DNA from: Sphingobacterium multivorum
GTDB taxonomy: Bacteria; Bacteroidota; Bacteroidia; Sphingobacteriales; Sphingobacteriaceae
Direction of reading: 5' to 3'
DNA: 64,000 nucleotides
NCBI RefSeq assembly: GCF_900457465.1
Contig: NZ_UAUU01000009.1
Span: 620,001 to 684,000 of the forward strand
Shown: positions 55,607 through 64,000 of the stretch, piece after piece
Numbering within the stretch: position 1 is the first letter of the stretch
Layout: the number at the start of each line of letters is the position of its first letter
The notes under the pieces: model-generated
Seen by the model: only the letters and a program-made list of their open reading frames with translations
Database searches by the model: none
Told to the model about the DNA's origin: nothing
Program-made: the position numbers and the translations under genes

Positions 55607-56836
55607 TCAGTCTTCGGGAACAAAACTTAGCGACAACATCTTCTTCGGGTCAAATACATCTTGCGCTATTTCCAGCAGCCCTGTATTAGTCAAGTCCTGA
55701 ATTTTTTCAATTACTTCGTCCAATAAGATGACACGATCATAGTCCATCACGTTTTTCGCGGCAGAGATAATCATACTCATACGGTTCTCTTCGGTCAAAG
55801 CAATCTGACCAATAAATTTCTGCTTCGCCTTTTTTACTGCAGTTTCGGATAGCGGTTGCTCGGTTAGCTTCGCTAGTTCTTTAAAGACGAGTTTTTTAGC
55901 TTTTTCAACTTTTTCTTCATCGGTACCGAGGTAAATACTAAATAACCCTGTATCCGAAAAAATAGTATAATTAGATTCAATGGTATAGGCTATTCCATAT
56001 TTCTCCCGAATAGAAAGATTCAGAATAGAACCCATTCCCATGCCGCCAAGCATATTGTTCAAAAGCAACAGCCCTGTCTTACGCTCATCACGATAACCGT
56101 AAGCCAAAGATCCAAGCATGTAATGAACCTGATTAATTGGTTTTGCAACTGCAAGATGCTGTTCAATAATTGGATTGACATCGTTTCTCATCCGCATAAT
56201 TGTATTTGCTGGAACACCACCAAAGATCTTGTGCAACAATCGCTCAACTTCTTTTAGCGTATAATTACCTGTGATACCAATAACCATTTCATTTGTATCA
56301 TAGTTTGCCTGCATAAAGTCGACGATATCGCCCTTTTGTAGTGCGAGAAGCTGATCTTCCAGTCCCAAAATATTGTGTCCTAAACCCGACCCCTGAAAAA
56401 CCAGATCCTCAAAATCGTCTACAATAGACTCTTCTGGGCTATCCAGGTAAGACGCCATTTCATCTACAATGACAGATTTTTCTTTATCCAATTCTATATC
56501 GGGAAAAGTGGAATGAAAAAAGATATCTTCAAAAAGATCTAAGGCACGACTTAAATAAGGCTGAAGAATAGAGGCATGTACACAGGTATATTCCTTCGTT
56601 GTATAAGCATTCAAATCTCCGCCAACGGATTCCAAATGATTTATAATCTGTTGTGTCGAGCGTCTTTCTGTTCGTTTGAATAAAAGATGCTCAATAAAAT
56701 GGGCTACACCATATTTTCCAGCAGACTCATCACGAGACCCCGCATTGATGACCATGCAGACATGTGTAACCGGTAAATTCTGATATTGAAATACTACGCG
56801 TATTCCGTTTGAAAGTCTAATAATTTCGTATTCCAT
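55607..56836 (-). CDS. M16 family zinc metallopeptidase (pitrilysin type)
   Basis: A 409-residue single-repeat M16 protein with the inverted zinc motif HFIEH (H46, E49, H50) and the downstream glutamate in KSVIVDEMASYLDSPEE. It has the C-terminal domain with a GLFSIYLGTDEEKVEKA stretch. The active-site set is present, so it should be catalytic, unlike the inactive partner subunits of this family. No signal peptide is seen, suggesting a cytosolic enzyme. Substrate unknown. Confidence 0.9.
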   Translation of the reverse strand: MEYEIIRLSNGIRVVFQYQNLPVTHVCMVINAGSRDESAGKYGVAHFIEHLLFKRTERRSTQQIINHLESVGGDLNAYTTKEYTCVHASILQPYLSRALDLFEDIFFHSTFPDIELDKEKSVIVDEMASYLDSPEESIVDDFEDLVFQGSGLGHNILGLEDQLLALQKGDIVDFMQANYDTNEMVIGITGNYTLKEVERLLHKIFGGVPANTIMRMRNDVNPIIEQHLAVAKPINQVHYMLGSLAYGYRDERKTGLLLLNNMLGGMGMGSILNLSIREKYGIAYTIESNYTIFSDTGLFSIYLGTDEEKVEKAKKLVFKELAKLTEQPLSETAVKKAKQKFIGQIALTEENRMSMIISAAKNVMDYDRVILLDEVIEKIQDLTNTGLLEIAQDVFDPKKMLSLSFVPED

Positions 56837-57003
56837 GCAGTATAAACTAGCTGTAACTTCTTTAGTCTATCTATTTTGTGTGCCCGTTAGCCTTGACTAT
56901 CTCCTCCAAAAAAATATACAATCGTACATTCTTTCGCCACTTTGCTCAATCTTCAAATCATAGGGCACATGAAGTGATCACAAAACTAGGCATTTTTAAA
57001 CGC

Positions 57004-57037
57004 AAAACGGTCATAGCGAAATCACTATGACCGTTTT
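57004..57037 (-). terminator. Terminator of the outer-membrane barrel gene
   Basis: AAAACGGTCATAG (57004-57016) pairs perfectly with CTATGACCGTTTT (57025-57037), a 13-bp stem with an 8-base loop. The A/T ends let it work in either direction; it lies 30 bases after the stop at 57067. Confidence 0.8.
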
Positions 57038-57066
57038 TATATCCTATAGCAATAAGATTATTCAAA

Positions 57067-59904
57067 TTACATACGCGGTGGTCTCATTCCGCCTGGGAAT
57101 CTGTTCTCGCCTTCAGGGTTCCCCATAGCGAATTTTTGGAACTTGTAAGTAAACAAAATCATAAAATATCGTCCCAAACGGTTGGTACGGCTATCTGTAA
57201 TCATAGATTCGCTCACTGTCCGGGAAACATTCGTTTGCTGATTCAATAAGTCAAATGCTTGTAAACGTACTGTACCACGTTGTTGACTCAAGAACTTCTG
57301 CTCAAGGTACGTATTGATGACAAACGGGTTTGCATTGATACCGGCTCCATAACCACTATTGAATTGCTTCGATAGATCCGCTCCGAAAATTGTAGTTTTT
57401 GTGATGTTAACAGAGCCAATCAATGTGGGTGTCCAAGAAGAAACATTCGTCGTACGATTTGTCAATGAATTCTCCGTATGATTAAATTGGTAGCGTACTC
57501 CCGGATTGATTTCCAAATTCTCCGAAGGGTTGTATCTAAACATCAAACCTTGATTTAAAACAATATTCCGGGCAACGTTCTTTTGACCGATGTTATCATC
57601 TTTCTCCGTAGAAACATATCCAATATTTTTGTTGTAGGACACCCCGCCCATTAACATAATATTATATGTTTTTTCTTTCAATGACTTTCCGTAATGATAA
57701 AAAGAACTCACATTAAATGGTTTATCGCTTGTTTCATTCAAGTAGCGAGTTTCGGATACTAACGTAGAATTTGTTTGTCCAGTTTGATAGTCCATTAAAT
57801 CATCAAAATAGCTTTTGCTCAAGCTCACAATCTTGTTGTTAGTCAAACCGGCATTAACGAACGCAAAGAAGTTATTTCCTTTTTGAAAATCATTTTTACG
57901 GAACCGCACATTCAATTGATGGCTAAATTCCGGATTCAGATTGGCGTTACCGATTACGATACTGGTCCGATTTGTACTCATATCAAAGGGCAAGATCTGC
58001 GTTACTGAAGGCTCATTCGGTGTTCCCGAATAATTGACAGAGATATTGGACTGTCTCGAAAATTTATACTCAAAACGTGCAATAGGCATCCAGTTCATAT
58101 TGTTGCGATGAATTGGAACGACTAAGCCTGAACTGATCGCATCTCCTCTTAATTGGGAAGGTTGAGCTGCTGCTCCAATGGAATAGGTTATTTTATCGCC
58201 ACTATACAAATAGTTCGCCCCTATTTTATGTGTTGTGAAGGAATAATCGTAATTGTAATCAAAATTCAACTTCGGGTCTTCTGCTATAAGGTTTCCATCG
58301 CGGTCAAATCCTTGTTGTTTGTTCGAATTATCATACTTATTTTTGTTGAAATCATAGGTAAACTCTACTTTTCCTTTCTCGGAAACAGGCTCAGTATAAT
58401 TCACCGAGGCCCCTCCATTCCAACTTTTATTATTAGCTTCCAGAATCGTCTTTTCATAGATCGAGTCTAATGGAGCATTTGCATTGTTGGGATCCGCCAA
58501 CAACCTATCTAGAATGGCATTCTGATCTTTCGTTGTTTTTGCATTATTGAAGTTCATGTTTACAAAAACATTCCTTCCTTTATCATTAAATTTATGATTG
58601 TATAAACCGCTAATCCCAAATCTCGGTGCAGTGGAATTGGCAACAATATCTTGCGCCTGAGAATTATTAAATACACTACTACGATACGTGAGCGAATTCG
58701 TACCTGTCGTTGCATCGCTCTTGTCGTAGCCAAACTGAGGCGATATTTTGATATAATCTTTCGTTGTAGGCTTCCATTCGACATTTGCTTCGAAACGATG
58801 GCTATCACCAACCGTGTTCGAATTGGATGTCACACTGTCCGTCTGCATTATATTAGGCAGTGTATTTTCCTGAAAACGTTGGGATAGTGTTGTATTGTTG
58901 CTATGGCTAAAACTATAGCTACCGTAAACAGTCAGTTTATCATTAAAGTCTTTGCGGTAATTCAGTCCTATGGAACCAATTTTTGTCAAACCGTCCGAGC
59001 CACCAAACATACCACCACCTCGGCGGCCGCCACCACCCTGGCCACGGCGGGCGCCACCACCTACAGTACTAAAATCGAATAAGGGGGCATTGGTATTGTT
59101 CAAATTCCCCAGCACCGAAATTTGTTCACCTTCACGCATCCCCATCCACATACCGGTAGCCTGATAGCGATCTTCTGTTCCCACGCCAGCCCGTAGGGTA
59201 GTCATATGCCCAGTATTGTATTTGGGATCTATCTGAATATTCAACACCTTTTCCGAATCACCGTTTTTATTGCCAGTGACATTGGCCATATCACCATAAT
59301 CATCGATGACCTGCATCTTTTGGATAATATTTGCAGGTAAATTTTGGGTAGCTGTCTTTACATCTCCACCAAAAAAGTCCTTACCATTAATACGAACCCG
59401 CTTTACGGATTCACCTTGTGCTGTAACGTTACCATCTTTATCCACTTCGACTCCCTGTAACTTTTTCAACGCGTCTTCCGCAACGGCGCCATCGCGGAGC
59501 TTTAGATCTTTCATGGTATATTCCAGGGTATCACTTTTAACAACGACAGTAGGGACTCCATCAACCACAACTTCCTGCAGCATCTGTGAATTCTGTTGTA
59601 AAGTTAAACTTGGAATTATATATTTTGACTCGCCTTTAGGAATACTAAATTCCTTTTCAAAGCGCTCGAAGCCTAAGTTTGAAACGGTAATTTTAAAGGT
59701 ATCGGATTTGATCTTATCAAAGATAAAAATCCCCGCCATATTGGATCCTGTAGTCATAGAATCCAACTTTGACGTCAGCTTAACCGTCGCCCCGGCAACA
59801 ATTCGATTCTTGTCATCTTTCAAGATTCCCTGTACGCTCTTCGTCTGGCCATAAACAGTCCATCCCATCAGCATACTAAACAACAAAAGCATAAAGCCTC
59901 TCAT
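57067..59904 (-). CDS. Outer-membrane beta-barrel protein with carboxypeptidase-like domain (TonB-receptor-like)
   Basis: A 945-residue protein with a signal peptide (residues 1-19) and a carboxypeptidase-regulatory-like domain (about 22-105; QGILKDDKNRIVAGATVKLT). A plug-like segment (about 108-215; VDKDGNVTAQGESVKRVRIN, KMQVIDDYGDMANVTG) is followed by a long beta barrel (OMP_b-brl_3 type). A Gly/Arg-rich stretch lies at about 280-302, and the C-terminus is Pro/Arg-rich (GENRFPGGMRPPRM). It could be a TonB-dependent transporter or an outer-membrane protein of unknown cargo. It has no SusD partner and stands alone with its own terminator. Confidence 0.85.
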   Translation of the reverse strand: MRGFMLLLFSMLMGWTVYGQTKSVQGILKDDKNRIVAGATVKLTSKLDSMTTGSNMAGIFIFDKIKSDTFKITVSNLGFERFEKEFSIPKGESKYIIPSLTLQQNSQMLQEVVVDGVPTVVVKSDTLEYTMKDLKLRDGAVAEDALKKLQGVEVDKDGNVTAQGESVKRVRINGKDFFGGDVKTATQNLPANIIQKMQVIDDYGDMANVTGNKNGDSEKVLNIQIDPKYNTGHMTTLRAGVGTEDRYQATGMWMGMREGEQISVLGNLNNTNAPLFDFSTVGGGARRGQGGGGRRGGGMFGGSDGLTKIGSIGLNYRKDFNDKLTVYGSYSFSHSNNTTLSQRFQENTLPNIMQTDSVTSNSNTVGDSHRFEANVEWKPTTKDYIKISPQFGYDKSDATTGTNSLTYRSSVFNNSQAQDIVANSTAPRFGISGLYNHKFNDKGRNVFVNMNFNNAKTTKDQNAILDRLLADPNNANAPLDSIYEKTILEANNKSWNGGASVNYTEPVSEKGKVEFTYDFNKNKYDNSNKQQGFDRDGNLIAEDPKLNFDYNYDYSFTTHKIGANYLYSGDKITYSIGAAAQPSQLRGDAISSGLVVPIHRNNMNWMPIARFEYKFSRQSNISVNYSGTPNEPSVTQILPFDMSTNRTSIVIGNANLNPEFSHQLNVRFRKNDFQKGNNFFAFVNAGLTNNKIVSLSKSYFDDLMDYQTGQTNSTLVSETRYLNETSDKPFNVSSFYHYGKSLKEKTYNIMLMGGVSYNKNIGYVSTEKDDNIGQKNVARNIVLNQGLMFRYNPSENLEINPGVRYQFNHTENSLTNRTTNVSSWTPTLIGSVNITKTTIFGADLSKQFNSGYGAGINANPFVINTYLEQKFLSQQRGTVRLQAFDLLNQQTNVSRTVSESMITDSRTNRLGRYFMILFTYKFQKFAMGNPEGENRFPGGMRPPRM

Positions 59905-59947
59905 AATATGTATTTTTATATTTCTATAATTGTTAAATCTTTGACAC

Positions 59948-59955
59948 CAAAACTA
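59948..59955 (-). promoter_or_regulatory. -7 element of the outer-membrane barrel gene
   Basis: TAGTTTTG on the minus strand matches TAnnTTTG. A TTG lies 22 bases upstream, just outside the usual spacing. It would give a leader of about 35 bases before the ATG at 59904. Confidence 0.4.
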
Positions 59956-60173
59956 TTGCCCAAGTTTAATATTGAAACAATATGGCCCAGACCGGAACAA
60001 CTTCTTATTTTGCTAATGAAAATTATTCCATCATATTAATAGTCTAGTGCTCTAAATCTTTACAAAAGAAGACATTATTAGTGTTAATTAATGTAAATGG
60101 CCAATATTCACACAGAAGTTACAATAAATAACTCCAAATTTATTTGTAATTTCGGCTATTTTAAGAATCGCAT

Positions 60174-60770
60174 ATGCTATTATCATATTATCAGGAGCAG
60201 TGGATTGAAGCCGGTTGTGACGAAGCTGGAAGGGGCTGTCTGGCAGGGCCCGTTTTCGCTGCAGCAGTGATTTTCCCAACAGACTATTACCACGATCTCC
60301 TTAACGACTCCAAACAACTTAGTGAGAAAAAAAGGATGATGTTGCGGCCAATTATCGAACGCGAAGCTCTCGCATTTGCAGTTGCCAGTGTTTCAGCCGA
60401 AGAAATAGATCGCATAAACATCCATAATGCAAGCTACTTAGCCATGCACAAGGCGCTTGATCTCTTAAAAACCAAAGCGGAGTATATCATCGTTGACGGA
60501 AATAAGTTTATTCCCTATCAACAAATTCCGCATACATGTATCGTCAAGGGGGATGGCAAGTATCTGTCGATCGCAGCTGCTTCAATTCTGGCCAAAACTT
60601 ATCGGGATGAATATATGGACAACATTGCTGTGGATTATCCCCACTACGACTGGCTCAACAACAAAGGGTACCCAACAGTTAAACACAGAACAGCTGTATT
60701 GGCGCATGGGTCTACGCCACATCATAGAAAAAGCTTTAGAATAACTGATCCACAACTCAAATTATTCTAA
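60174..60770 (+). CDS. rnhB: Ribonuclease HII
   Basis: Removes ribonucleotides and RNA primers from DNA-RNA hybrids. The 198-residue product has the GCDEAGRG active-site motif (D16, E17), LNDSKQLSEKKR, the third acidic residue in IIVDGNKF (about D108), and SIAAASILAKTYRDEYM with the fourth. Length is typical of the family. It diverges from the outer-membrane gene and converges with yfhO. Confidence 0.95.
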   Translation: MLLSYYQEQWIEAGCDEAGRGCLAGPVFAAAVIFPTDYYHDLLNDSKQLSEKKRMMLRPIIEREALAFAVASVSAEEIDRINIHNASYLAMHKALDLLKTKAEYIIVDGNKFIPYQQIPHTCIVKGDGKYLSIAAASILAKTYRDEYMDNIAVDYPHYDWLNNKGYPTVKHRTAVLAHGSTPHHRKSFRITDPQLKLF

Positions 60771-60780
60771 AGCTCACACA

Positions 60781-60819
60781 ATAAAAAGAAACAGCAGCTA
60801 AGCCGCTGTTTCTTTTTTA
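60781..60819. terminator. Bidirectional terminator between rnhB and yfhO
   Basis: AAAAAGAAACAGC (60783-60795) pairs with GCTGTTTCTTTTT (60805-60817), with GC/GC continuing inside after one mismatch. A and T runs on both sides suit both converging genes. The end of the yfhO reading frame lies inside it. Confidence 0.88.
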
Positions 60820-63278
60820 TTCCCTTTAAAGGAGAAATATATCGCCGCGCCTATTCCCAATACAAGAACAATAGACGAGATTAAAGTCAATACATTACCC
60901 AATTTGTGCGACTCTGGATCAAAAACAAATTCTACCTTATGCGTTCCCGCAGGTAACTGCAGTGCTCTTAAGATATAATCCGCACGAATAATAGGCGTTT
61001 CCTTTCCATCCACATAAGCTTTCCACCCTTTATCGTAAAATACTTCAGAAAATACAGCAAAAGCGTCATTGGCAACTGTATATTCATATTGCATTTTATC
61101 GGGATGGTAGGAGGTCAACTTAATCTCCCCTGTCGTTGAAGCAGTCGATGTTTTAGCCTTAATCTCATTTTGATATTGTTGATTCACAAAGGCCTCCTTA
61201 TGTGGGTCAAACGAACTGATTGCCTGCATTTCTTCGGCATTTCCTTTCACAAAACTTACCCGATCTACAAACCAAGCATTTCCTGCAGCTGTACTTCTTC
61301 TTACAATACGTTGTGACTGATTCTGAGGATCTGTCGTAATCAAATAACGTACGTTGAACATATCCAATACATCTTCGTTCAGGGCGCCATTAAATTGATT
61401 TTCCAAAATTTCCTGGAAACGCATTAATTTTGCTGCATGGTATCCGCCTAAGGATTTATGGAAGTAGGACGGACGGGCATCCGAAAACGGATCTGAAGTC
61501 AAGTCAAGTACGCGGTAGCTTGGATCTTTATCCATTAAGATCAATTGATCCACTTCACGTTGTTGGAATACTTGCTGTGCTGTAGCACCCTTCTCCATAA
61601 AAGATTTGTCATTCAAGAAGCGCTTATCTACACTCCATAAATCAAACAAGAATAAGACGAGCAAAGCCCCTAATAATACACCCTCGCTCAGTTTTTTCTT
61701 TAAAAAGACCCAAACAAATCCAGAGGTCAGCAGAACAATGAAAAAGGAACGGTAGGCATCTTTACTCGCGATATCTTTGCGATCCAGAACCAACTGGTTT
61801 GCCAACTCTGTCGCAAAGGCCTTATCTCCGATCTGATGCTCTAACATTTCTACCAAATTGCTATGCTCCGCATTTCCAAAATTCAAAAAGAGATCCGGCG
61901 TTACGGCAATCAACAGACAGACTCCACCGACACCAATAAAGGTATACAAGATTTTTTTATCTAAGTTTGGTATCTCCTTAGCACGTGTTAACAGTTCGTT
62001 TACTGCCATAATCGCCATCATTGGCACGGTAATGGAAACCACAACAAGAATAGATTCAACAGCCCTAAACTTATTGTACATGGGGAAATAGTCAAAGAAC
62101 AGATCCGATACAAGAGTAAAGTTTTTTCCGAATGACAAAAGCAACGCTAAAATGGTTGTTGCCAAAATCCACCACTTGAAGCGATCCTTGACAATAACAA
62201 GCCCCAACACAAATAGGAAGAAAACTCCTGCCCCAAAATACCATGGCCCCGAAGTAAAACGTTTGTCGCCCCAATAGGTTGGCATGCCTTGCGCCATCTG
62301 GCCAGCTTGAATCTCCGACGCCCCTCCTCGTTCCATTAGGAACTTAGCGACATGTGATTTCTCGTCCAATTGTCCTCCAGTTGAACCACCATAGGCATTC
62401 GGAATTAAAAAGGTTATGGTCTCACCAATCCCTTGGCTCCACTCATAGGCATATTCTTTATCAAGCCCTTTCTCTTTAGCATTGTTGTTATCAACCTTCG
62501 TGATATTGGCATGTCCACGCGTGCTTAATTTACTATATTCCCAAGTCGGCAATAAAATAGATGCATTTACCATCAAAGCGATGACCACTGCGACAATCTG
62601 CCTTCCTGAAGCGATAAAAAAACCTTTTAATTGCTTTTGTTTAAGCGCATCGATGAACGTGAAAATCACGTATACCATGAGGACTATTAACAGATAATAG
62701 GTTGTCTGTAAGTGATTGACGCGAATTTCCAGCGAAAGGAACAACGCCAATAATACAGGCCCCCACAATTTACTTCCCCGATAACACATAATAACCGCAG
62801 CAATAACAGGCGGAATAAATGCGATTGCATTGGCCCTTGTTATATGCCCAGCTTCAATATAAATAAAATTATAGGATGTAAATGCAATGGCTATTGCGCC
62901 GACTGCGGCAAGCCAGGGTTTGATCCGTAAGACACTAAAAAGGAAATAAGCCCCCAACAAATAAAATAGCACCGTATCCATTGGGCTCGGAAAGGCGAAC
63001 TTAACCGCTTTTAAGAAATAGGTACCAATGTTATTCTCATTTTCTTGCCAAATTTGATAAGTCGGCATTCCGCCAAACATAGAATTAGTCCATAAAGGCG
63101 CTTTACCATCCTTTGCCTTAAAATCAAATAATTCCTTCTGCGCCGCCTGCGCCTGTACCACATCCGACTGCGCCAGTGTTTTTCCTTGCCAAACAGGGGT
63201 AAAATAAAAAAATACGAGCGCAATAAATATCGCAATAACGATCAAATGTGCTGAATTCGCCTTAAACCAATTTTTCAT
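60798..63278 (-). CDS. YfhO-family membrane protein
   Basis: An 826-residue membrane protein. About twelve helices fill residues 10-560 (first HLIVIAIFIALVFFYFTPVW), with the family segment LAQSDVVQAQAAQKELFDF and NSMFGGMPTYQIW in the first outer loop. A large extracytoplasmic domain (about 575-790; DPSYRVLDLTSDPFSDARPS and DVLDMFNVRYLITTDPQNQ) and a final helix follow. YfhO proteins resemble lipid-linked-sugar glycosyltransferases (GT-C-like); in Firmicutes one glycosylates lipoteichoic acid. The substrate here is unknown. Confidence 0.87.
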   Translation of the reverse strand: MKNWFKANSAHLIVIAIFIALVFFYFTPVWQGKTLAQSDVVQAQAAQKELFDFKAKDGKAPLWTNSMFGGMPTYQIWQENENNIGTYFLKAVKFAFPSPMDTVLFYLLGAYFLFSVLRIKPWLAAVGAIAIAFTSYNFIYIEAGHITRANAIAFIPPVIAAVIMCYRGSKLWGPVLLALFLSLEIRVNHLQTTYYLLIVLMVYVIFTFIDALKQKQLKGFFIASGRQIVAVVIALMVNASILLPTWEYSKLSTRGHANITKVDNNNAKEKGLDKEYAYEWSQGIGETITFLIPNAYGGSTGGQLDEKSHVAKFLMERGGASEIQAGQMAQGMPTYWGDKRFTSGPWYFGAGVFFLFVLGLVIVKDRFKWWILATTILALLLSFGKNFTLVSDLFFDYFPMYNKFRAVESILVVVSITVPMMAIMAVNELLTRAKEIPNLDKKILYTFIGVGGVCLLIAVTPDLFLNFGNAEHSNLVEMLEHQIGDKAFATELANQLVLDRKDIASKDAYRSFFIVLLTSGFVWVFLKKKLSEGVLLGALLVLFLFDLWSVDKRFLNDKSFMEKGATAQQVFQQREVDQLILMDKDPSYRVLDLTSDPFSDARPSYFHKSLGGYHAAKLMRFQEILENQFNGALNEDVLDMFNVRYLITTDPQNQSQRIVRRSTAAGNAWFVDRVSFVKGNAEEMQAISSFDPHKEAFVNQQYQNEIKAKTSTASTTGEIKLTSYHPDKMQYEYTVANDAFAVFSEVFYDKGWKAYVDGKETPIIRADYILRALQLPAGTHKVEFVFDPESHKLGNVLTLISSIVLVLGIGAAIYFSFKGNKKETAA

Positions 63279-63449
63279 CCGTATAAATTTGTCATTTTAA
63301 GGTGATGAATATATCTAATTTATTCAACTTACCAAATAATCGTTCATTCATAACTTGCTTTTCGTTGTATCTATGAACACATTATTCGCGGTTTGATAAA
63401 TCTCGATGATTTCATTTACCTTCTTAGGTTGTTTAAAAGTCTTAAAAGC

Positions 63450-63480
63450 CAAACTTAGATAAATTTGTTTTTATATACAA
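63450..63480 (-). promoter_or_regulatory. Promoter of yfhO
   Basis: On the minus strand TTG (63480-63478), 20 bases, then TAAGTTTG (63457-63450), an exact -7 match. Its spacer is nearly the same as that of the fabD promoter, 28 of 31 positions identical by my count. Confidence 0.65.
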
Positions 63481-63648
63481 TTATAATTATCGCTCAGTGT
63501 CCTGTTAACAGCAGGGTATTAACTGTATTGACTCGGCAATCGATCGCTCTTCCTTTTAAATACATAAATAGAAGGTGTCTAGAAAAATCGGGGCAAGCCT
63601 TTGGGTACTCAATAGCTGAAATGTTGCCTTAGCGAGGGACACATAAAA

Positions 63649-63674
63649 AAGGGAGCAAAATTTTTTGCCCCCTT
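63649..63674 (-). terminator. Terminator of ybjQ
   Basis: AAGGGAGCAAAA (63649-63660) pairs with TTTTGCCCCCTT (63663-63674) with one mismatch, followed on the minus strand by TTTTTATG. It lies five bases after the ybjQ stop. Confidence 0.85.
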
Positions 63675-63678
63675 GTAA

Positions 63679-63999
63679 TTAAGATCTCATTTTTACCGCC
63701 GTTCCCGTTGCACCCACCATCATCATTCCGCCCGTTCCTACCGTTTGAAAGTCTAGTCGCACCCCAACGACGGCATCAGCACCCAATGCGCGTGCACGGT
63801 CTTCAAGTTCACGCAACGCAGCTTCACGTGTTTCCTGGAATGCGCGTTCATAAGAATTGGATCTTCCGCCAAAAAAATCACGAAAGCCCGCCATCATATC
63901 CTTGATTGCGTTCGCTCCCAGAACCACTTCGGAAGAGACTATCCCCAAATAACGTTCAATTTGGTGCCCCTCAATAGTACCAGTTGTTGTCAATAACAT
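63679..63999 (-). CDS. YbjQ/DUF74 family protein (heavy-metal-binding domain)
   Basis: A 106-residue cytosolic protein of the YbjQ family, which forms pentameric beta rings. The N-terminus MLLTTTGTIEGHQIERYLGI is the normal family start, so the gene is complete with its promoter outside the window. GADAVVGVRLDF and the final GTAVKMRS are typical. Although the domain was once described as heavy-metal binding, the cysteine pairs of true metal-binding domains are absent, so the function is open. Confidence 0.9.
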   Translation of the reverse strand: MLLTTTGTIEGHQIERYLGIVSSEVVLGANAIKDMMAGFRDFFGGRSNSYERAFQETREAALRELEDRARALGADAVVGVRLDFQTVGTGGMMMVGATGTAVKMRS

Positions 64000-64000
64000 A

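Larger units (their letters stand above)
63279..63678. other. Non-coding region between yfhO and ybjQ
   Basis: No gene was found in these 400 bases. It holds the yfhO promoter (63450-63480), a leader of about 165 bases for yfhO, and the ybjQ terminator (63649-63674). Nothing else stands out. Confidence 0.5.

Noticed and set aside
59306..59854. Long open frame (182 codons) on the plus strand inside the outer-membrane barrel gene
   Set aside because: It is antisense to a well-supported gene, has no family features, and its composition is the complement of the barrel-protein codons.

Overview
The window reads as a chromosomal piece of a Bacteroidota organism, most likely Sphingobacteriaceae and plausibly Sphingobacterium (inference; no 16S gene is present). 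The signs are a SusC/SusD pair with an ECF sigma factor and FecR anti-sigma, DUF1735, DUF5107, DUF5686 and DUF4974-type proteins, moderate AT-richness, few Shine-Dalgarno sequences, and several promoters of the Bacteroidota form (TTG/TTTG, 19-20 nt, TAnnTTTG). About 50 protein genes are present, nearly all on the minus strand, with one tRNA gene, one insertion sequence and one recognisable riboswitch.

Layout. 1-1590: the start of a small membrane protein, dCTP deaminase, a phosphopantetheinyl transferase and tRNA-Glu. 1600-2960: an IS110-family element whose upstream non-coding end is structured and may encode a bridge RNA. 3070-20500: a carbohydrate-use region in two parts. One is sigma factor, FecR, SusC, SusD and a DUF1735/discoidin lipoprotein. 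The other is a sugar transporter, a DUF5107-TPR protein and a GH2 enzyme, divergent from an AraC regulator. susC and susD each carry a one-base frameshift. 20665-23990: enoyl-CoA hydratase and a DUF5686 outer-membrane protein. 24117-36974: a complete 14-gene complex I operon, nuoA to nuoN, with a one-base frameshift in nuoH. 37094-43265: an ExbB/ExbD/ExbD/TonB energy-transduction operon ending in a PstS-like lipoprotein and a TPR protein. 43699-47067: SUI1-like factor, lipid kinase, metK behind a SAM-II riboswitch, and a Dabb protein. 47060-54146: the MoxR/DUF58/DUF4350/DUF4129/SpoIIM cluster with divergent RDD. 54205-64000: an 11-bp repeat element, fabD, an M16 peptidase, a large outer-membrane barrel protein, rnhB, a YfhO membrane protein and a YbjQ protein.

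How it fits together. The SusCD part would import glycan pieces across the outer membrane using energy from TonB-ExbBD, with the STN domain of SusC probably signalling through FecR to the sigma factor. The AraC-linked part would carry sugars across the inner membrane and cleave them. Complex I supplies the proton gradient that drives ExbBD.

The most interesting items are the SAM-II riboswitch with an extra hairpin and a possible switching partner, the candidate IS110 bridge RNA, the three single-base frameshifts, the folded 11-bp repeat element at 54205-54280, and the near-identical extended promoters of fabD and yfhO. I did not find a clearly new defence or biosynthetic system.
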